A DNA stretch of 64,000 bases from Dolomedes plantarius. Lineage: Eukaryota > Arthropoda > Arachnida > Araneae > Dolomedidae. Under the pieces are notes generated by a model, which saw nothing but the letters and a program-made list of their open reading frames with translations, did not search any database and was not told the origin of the DNA. A program made the position numbers and the translations under genes. The stretch spans positions 135,924,320 through 135,988,319 of the forward strand of contig OU015496.1 in the NCBI GenBank assembly GCA_907164885.2, in the 5' to 3' direction. How positions within the stretch are numbered: the first letter of the stretch is position 1; each line of letters begins with the position of its first letter. Positions 61,673-64,000 of this stretch are shown here, piece after piece.

Positions 61673-62560
61673 AAATTATTAAATCATTTGATACAAAATG
61701 CAAACATTTTCAGCAACATGGTAAAAGTCTAATTCTTTTCCCTACGAAATTGGCAACTGGTATCTACGCTAAATAAAACCATTGGGAATGGATGGATAAA
61801 GGTGAATAATTTAACCTAAACCTACATATGGTTAAAATAAATTCTCCGAGAATATTATATATATTAACTATGAGAGTAAAAATTAACTCAATTGTAAAAT
61901 TTTTAAAGTATGACAAAAAGACAATGTATGATAACACTGCATTGTTAAGTATAAAGTATTTATATTTACACTGTTACACACATTTGTATCTACGTATATA
62001 GATACATGTATTATAGAATCCACCTATAAACATAAAAATAAGCAGGAATCCTATGGAAAAATGTTAAAATTTAATGTATTATATTAAAGAAATATCTCAC
62101 TTTAATGTGCGATAAGTTTCACAAGAACAGAACATATTTATTTCAATGTAGTAAACAGGAAATTACAAGGGAACCACCATAAATTTCCATTATTTCCGCT
62201 TTAAAAAAAACTCTTAAGTGCTTTTTTATGTAACATGCATTCAATGCTTTCTCATGAAATTATTGACGTTTATATACGAGGGAATGAAAATAACCACCTG
62301 CACTCATTTACGGAATAAATTCTCAAGCACTTGAAAAATTTCATTTTAAAACATTTTTGGAAGCATAAAACGAGATATAACGAATTTTTTTAATCGAAGT
62401 ACTTCTTAGTTTATAAAAGCTGTTTATTAAAATAAACAAACAAATTAAAAACTCTCGGAATAAATAAATATTTATTCTGAAATCGTACTCCTTGAAATAA
62501 ATAATATATTCCTGAATAAGCAACACACTTGAAATATGAAATGAGAATTTAGAAAATTAT
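61673..62560. other. AT-rich DNA, nothing recognised
   Basis: No repeat unit or coding frame identified. Confidence 0.5.
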
Positions 62561-62753
62561 TAACTCTTAAAATGTAATAAAATCATGTTCGAAATTAGTG
62601 TTACACTGCATTTGCAAAAAAATAACAATCGAAACTGACAATTGATTATTTATTTCGATAACAACCTTCAAGAAAGGAAACAATCTAAGGAGATGTTTAC
62701 ATTCGTAATTTCTTGCAATTGGGATAACAGGAATGATTTTTAACACAATAAAA

Positions 62754-62821
<68 letters not shown>

Positions 62822-63223
62822 TATATAATGTCTTAACTTTGTGGAACCTTAAACGGGGTGTTTTGTTTAGAAAAAAATAGGAATTAGCAATTTAATATTA
62901 GAAATTCACGAAATATCGTCGAATAAAGGAAACGGGGGTTTTAATATCAAAAGTTACCAATAGAGGTCACCACCTGACAGTCGAGTTTTTAACGGGAGAT
63001 TATTCAGATGAAGGGGTTAATAAATTATTAATTCTGAAATGCAATTAAAGTCATGTTCAAAGTAGTGTTACACTGTATTTGTAAGAAAATAACAATGAAA
63101 ACTGAGAATTGATTATTATTTCGATAACAACCTACAAAAAAGTAAAAGATCTAAAGAGATGTTTACATTCGTCTTTAATTTCTTGCAATTGGGATAATAG
63201 AAATCATTTTTAACACAATAAAA

Positions 63224-63289
<66 letters not shown>

Positions 63290-63481
63290 GTCTTAACTTT
63301 GTGGAACCTTAAACGGGGTGTTTTGTTTAGAAAAAAAATAGGAATTAGCAATTCAATATTAGTAATTCACGAAATATCGTCGAATAAAGGAAACGGGGGT
63401 TTTAATATCAAAAGTTACCAATAGAGGTCGCCACCTGACAGTCGAGTTTTTAACGGGAGTTTATTCAGATGAAGGGGTTAA
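62561..63481 (+). repeat. Tandem duplication, unit 460 bp
   Basis: ATGTCTTAACTTTGTGGAACC lies at 62828 and again exactly 460 bases later. Each unit holds GTTACACTG, GATGTTTACATTCGT, a (TA)n tract (62757-62815; 63228-63287), TAAACGGGGTGTTTTGTTTAG and ACCTGACAGTCGAGTTTTTAAC. The part right of the TA tract is nearly identical between units, while the part left of it differs at roughly one base in ten. Confidence 0.93.
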
Positions 63482-63825
63482 CGTTATATAACACAGAAAG
63501 TTAGAGAACATTCGATCTGACTCAGCAGAAAGTTTAAGCGGGATAATAACAAAGAAACTAAGTTAGTTGGCAGACGCTTGGGGAATTTCGCAGATGACGG
63601 AGGTTTGCTGCGGCTCTCCGGAAAACATTAAGGATGGAGTGGTTCAATGATATAGTCGTAAATCGTTAAATAATAATTAGAAGGAGCTGTGGGACGTATG
63701 AAACCATAATAAATATCGAAAACTAAATATGGATTATCTTTTATGTGCCACGACTGTCTTCTTTTCTTATGTTTTGTGTGCCACGGCTGTCTTCAATTCT
63801 ACAATTCTAAAAATGTGTTAAGCGT

Positions 63826-63863
<38 letters not shown>

Positions 63864-64000
63864 GTTTGCATTACAACATATTCATATAAAAAAATAATTT
63901 GAATAATACATTCATGTTTCGAATTCAGAGAGAATAAAGTACTAGGAAAATTACACACTCGAAACACATAAAGCAAAATATTCTCTCTTTGAAAGTTTTT
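63482..64000. other. Intergenic DNA with a (CA)n-(TA)n run
   Basis: CA then TA units at about 63826-63862. CCACGACTGTCTTCTTTTCT near 63750 is echoed by CCACGGCTGTCTTCAATTCT about 31 bases on. No gene. Confidence 0.55.

Overview
This window looks like non-coding, transposon-rich DNA from an animal nuclear genome, most likely an arthropod. A spider or other arachnid is possible, but that is a guess from the overall look of the repeats. The base composition is strongly AT-rich. Long (TA)n and (CA)n microsatellites occur throughout. No open frame has the features of a host gene, and there is no operon structure, ribosome-binding site, CRISPR array or rRNA. I found no convincing host exon; a spliced exon under about 150 bp could be missed by eye. 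The only protein-coding remains I can assign belong to transposable elements.

Layout. 1-5 kb: AT-rich DNA with a hAT-like terminus, a foldback whose loop is a (TA)n tract, and a pogo-like MITE. 5.7-15.1 kb: two copies of a long-armed foldback MITE (667 and 780 bp), a decayed mariner with another MITE nested in it, and a mosaic of local direct duplications. Two of the insertions here can be proven because a duplicated copy keeps the empty TA target. 16.6-18.5 kb: a 7-unit satellite of about 263 bp. 18.8-21.3 kb: tRNA-derived SINEs. 21.7-29 kb: several unrelated tandem arrays and another pogo-like MITE. 30-34 kb: microsatellites, a hairpin MITE, a SINE and a 261-bp tandem duplication. 35.5-36.7 kb: a nearly full-length but dead DD41D (rosa-type) mariner. 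37.4-37.7 kb: a possible lone LTR. 42-44 kb: a 300-bp duplication and the second copy of the hairpin MITE. 44.6-47.8 kb: a young, internally deleted Gypsy-type LTR retrotransposon on the minus strand, carrying gag-protease and an integrase tail, inserted in a (TA)n tract. 49.7-51.3 kb: SINE-like pieces. 52.8-55.2 kb: a satellite with two unit types in mixed order. 55.8-57.4 kb: diverged repeats. 58.6-61.7 kb: SINEs, one of which has expanded part of its own body into an 81-bp VNTR. 62.5-63.5 kb: a 460-bp tandem duplication.

Nothing here works as a gene system. The window records successive mobile-element insertions, many in or beside TA tracts, followed by local tandem amplification. The most unusual objects are the VNTR-bearing SINE at 60.6-61.7 kb, the Gypsy deletion derivative with a codon-phased minisatellite at its deletion scar, and the foldback elements with paralogous empty sites. 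Coordinates of diverged repeats were read by eye and may be off by tens of bases.
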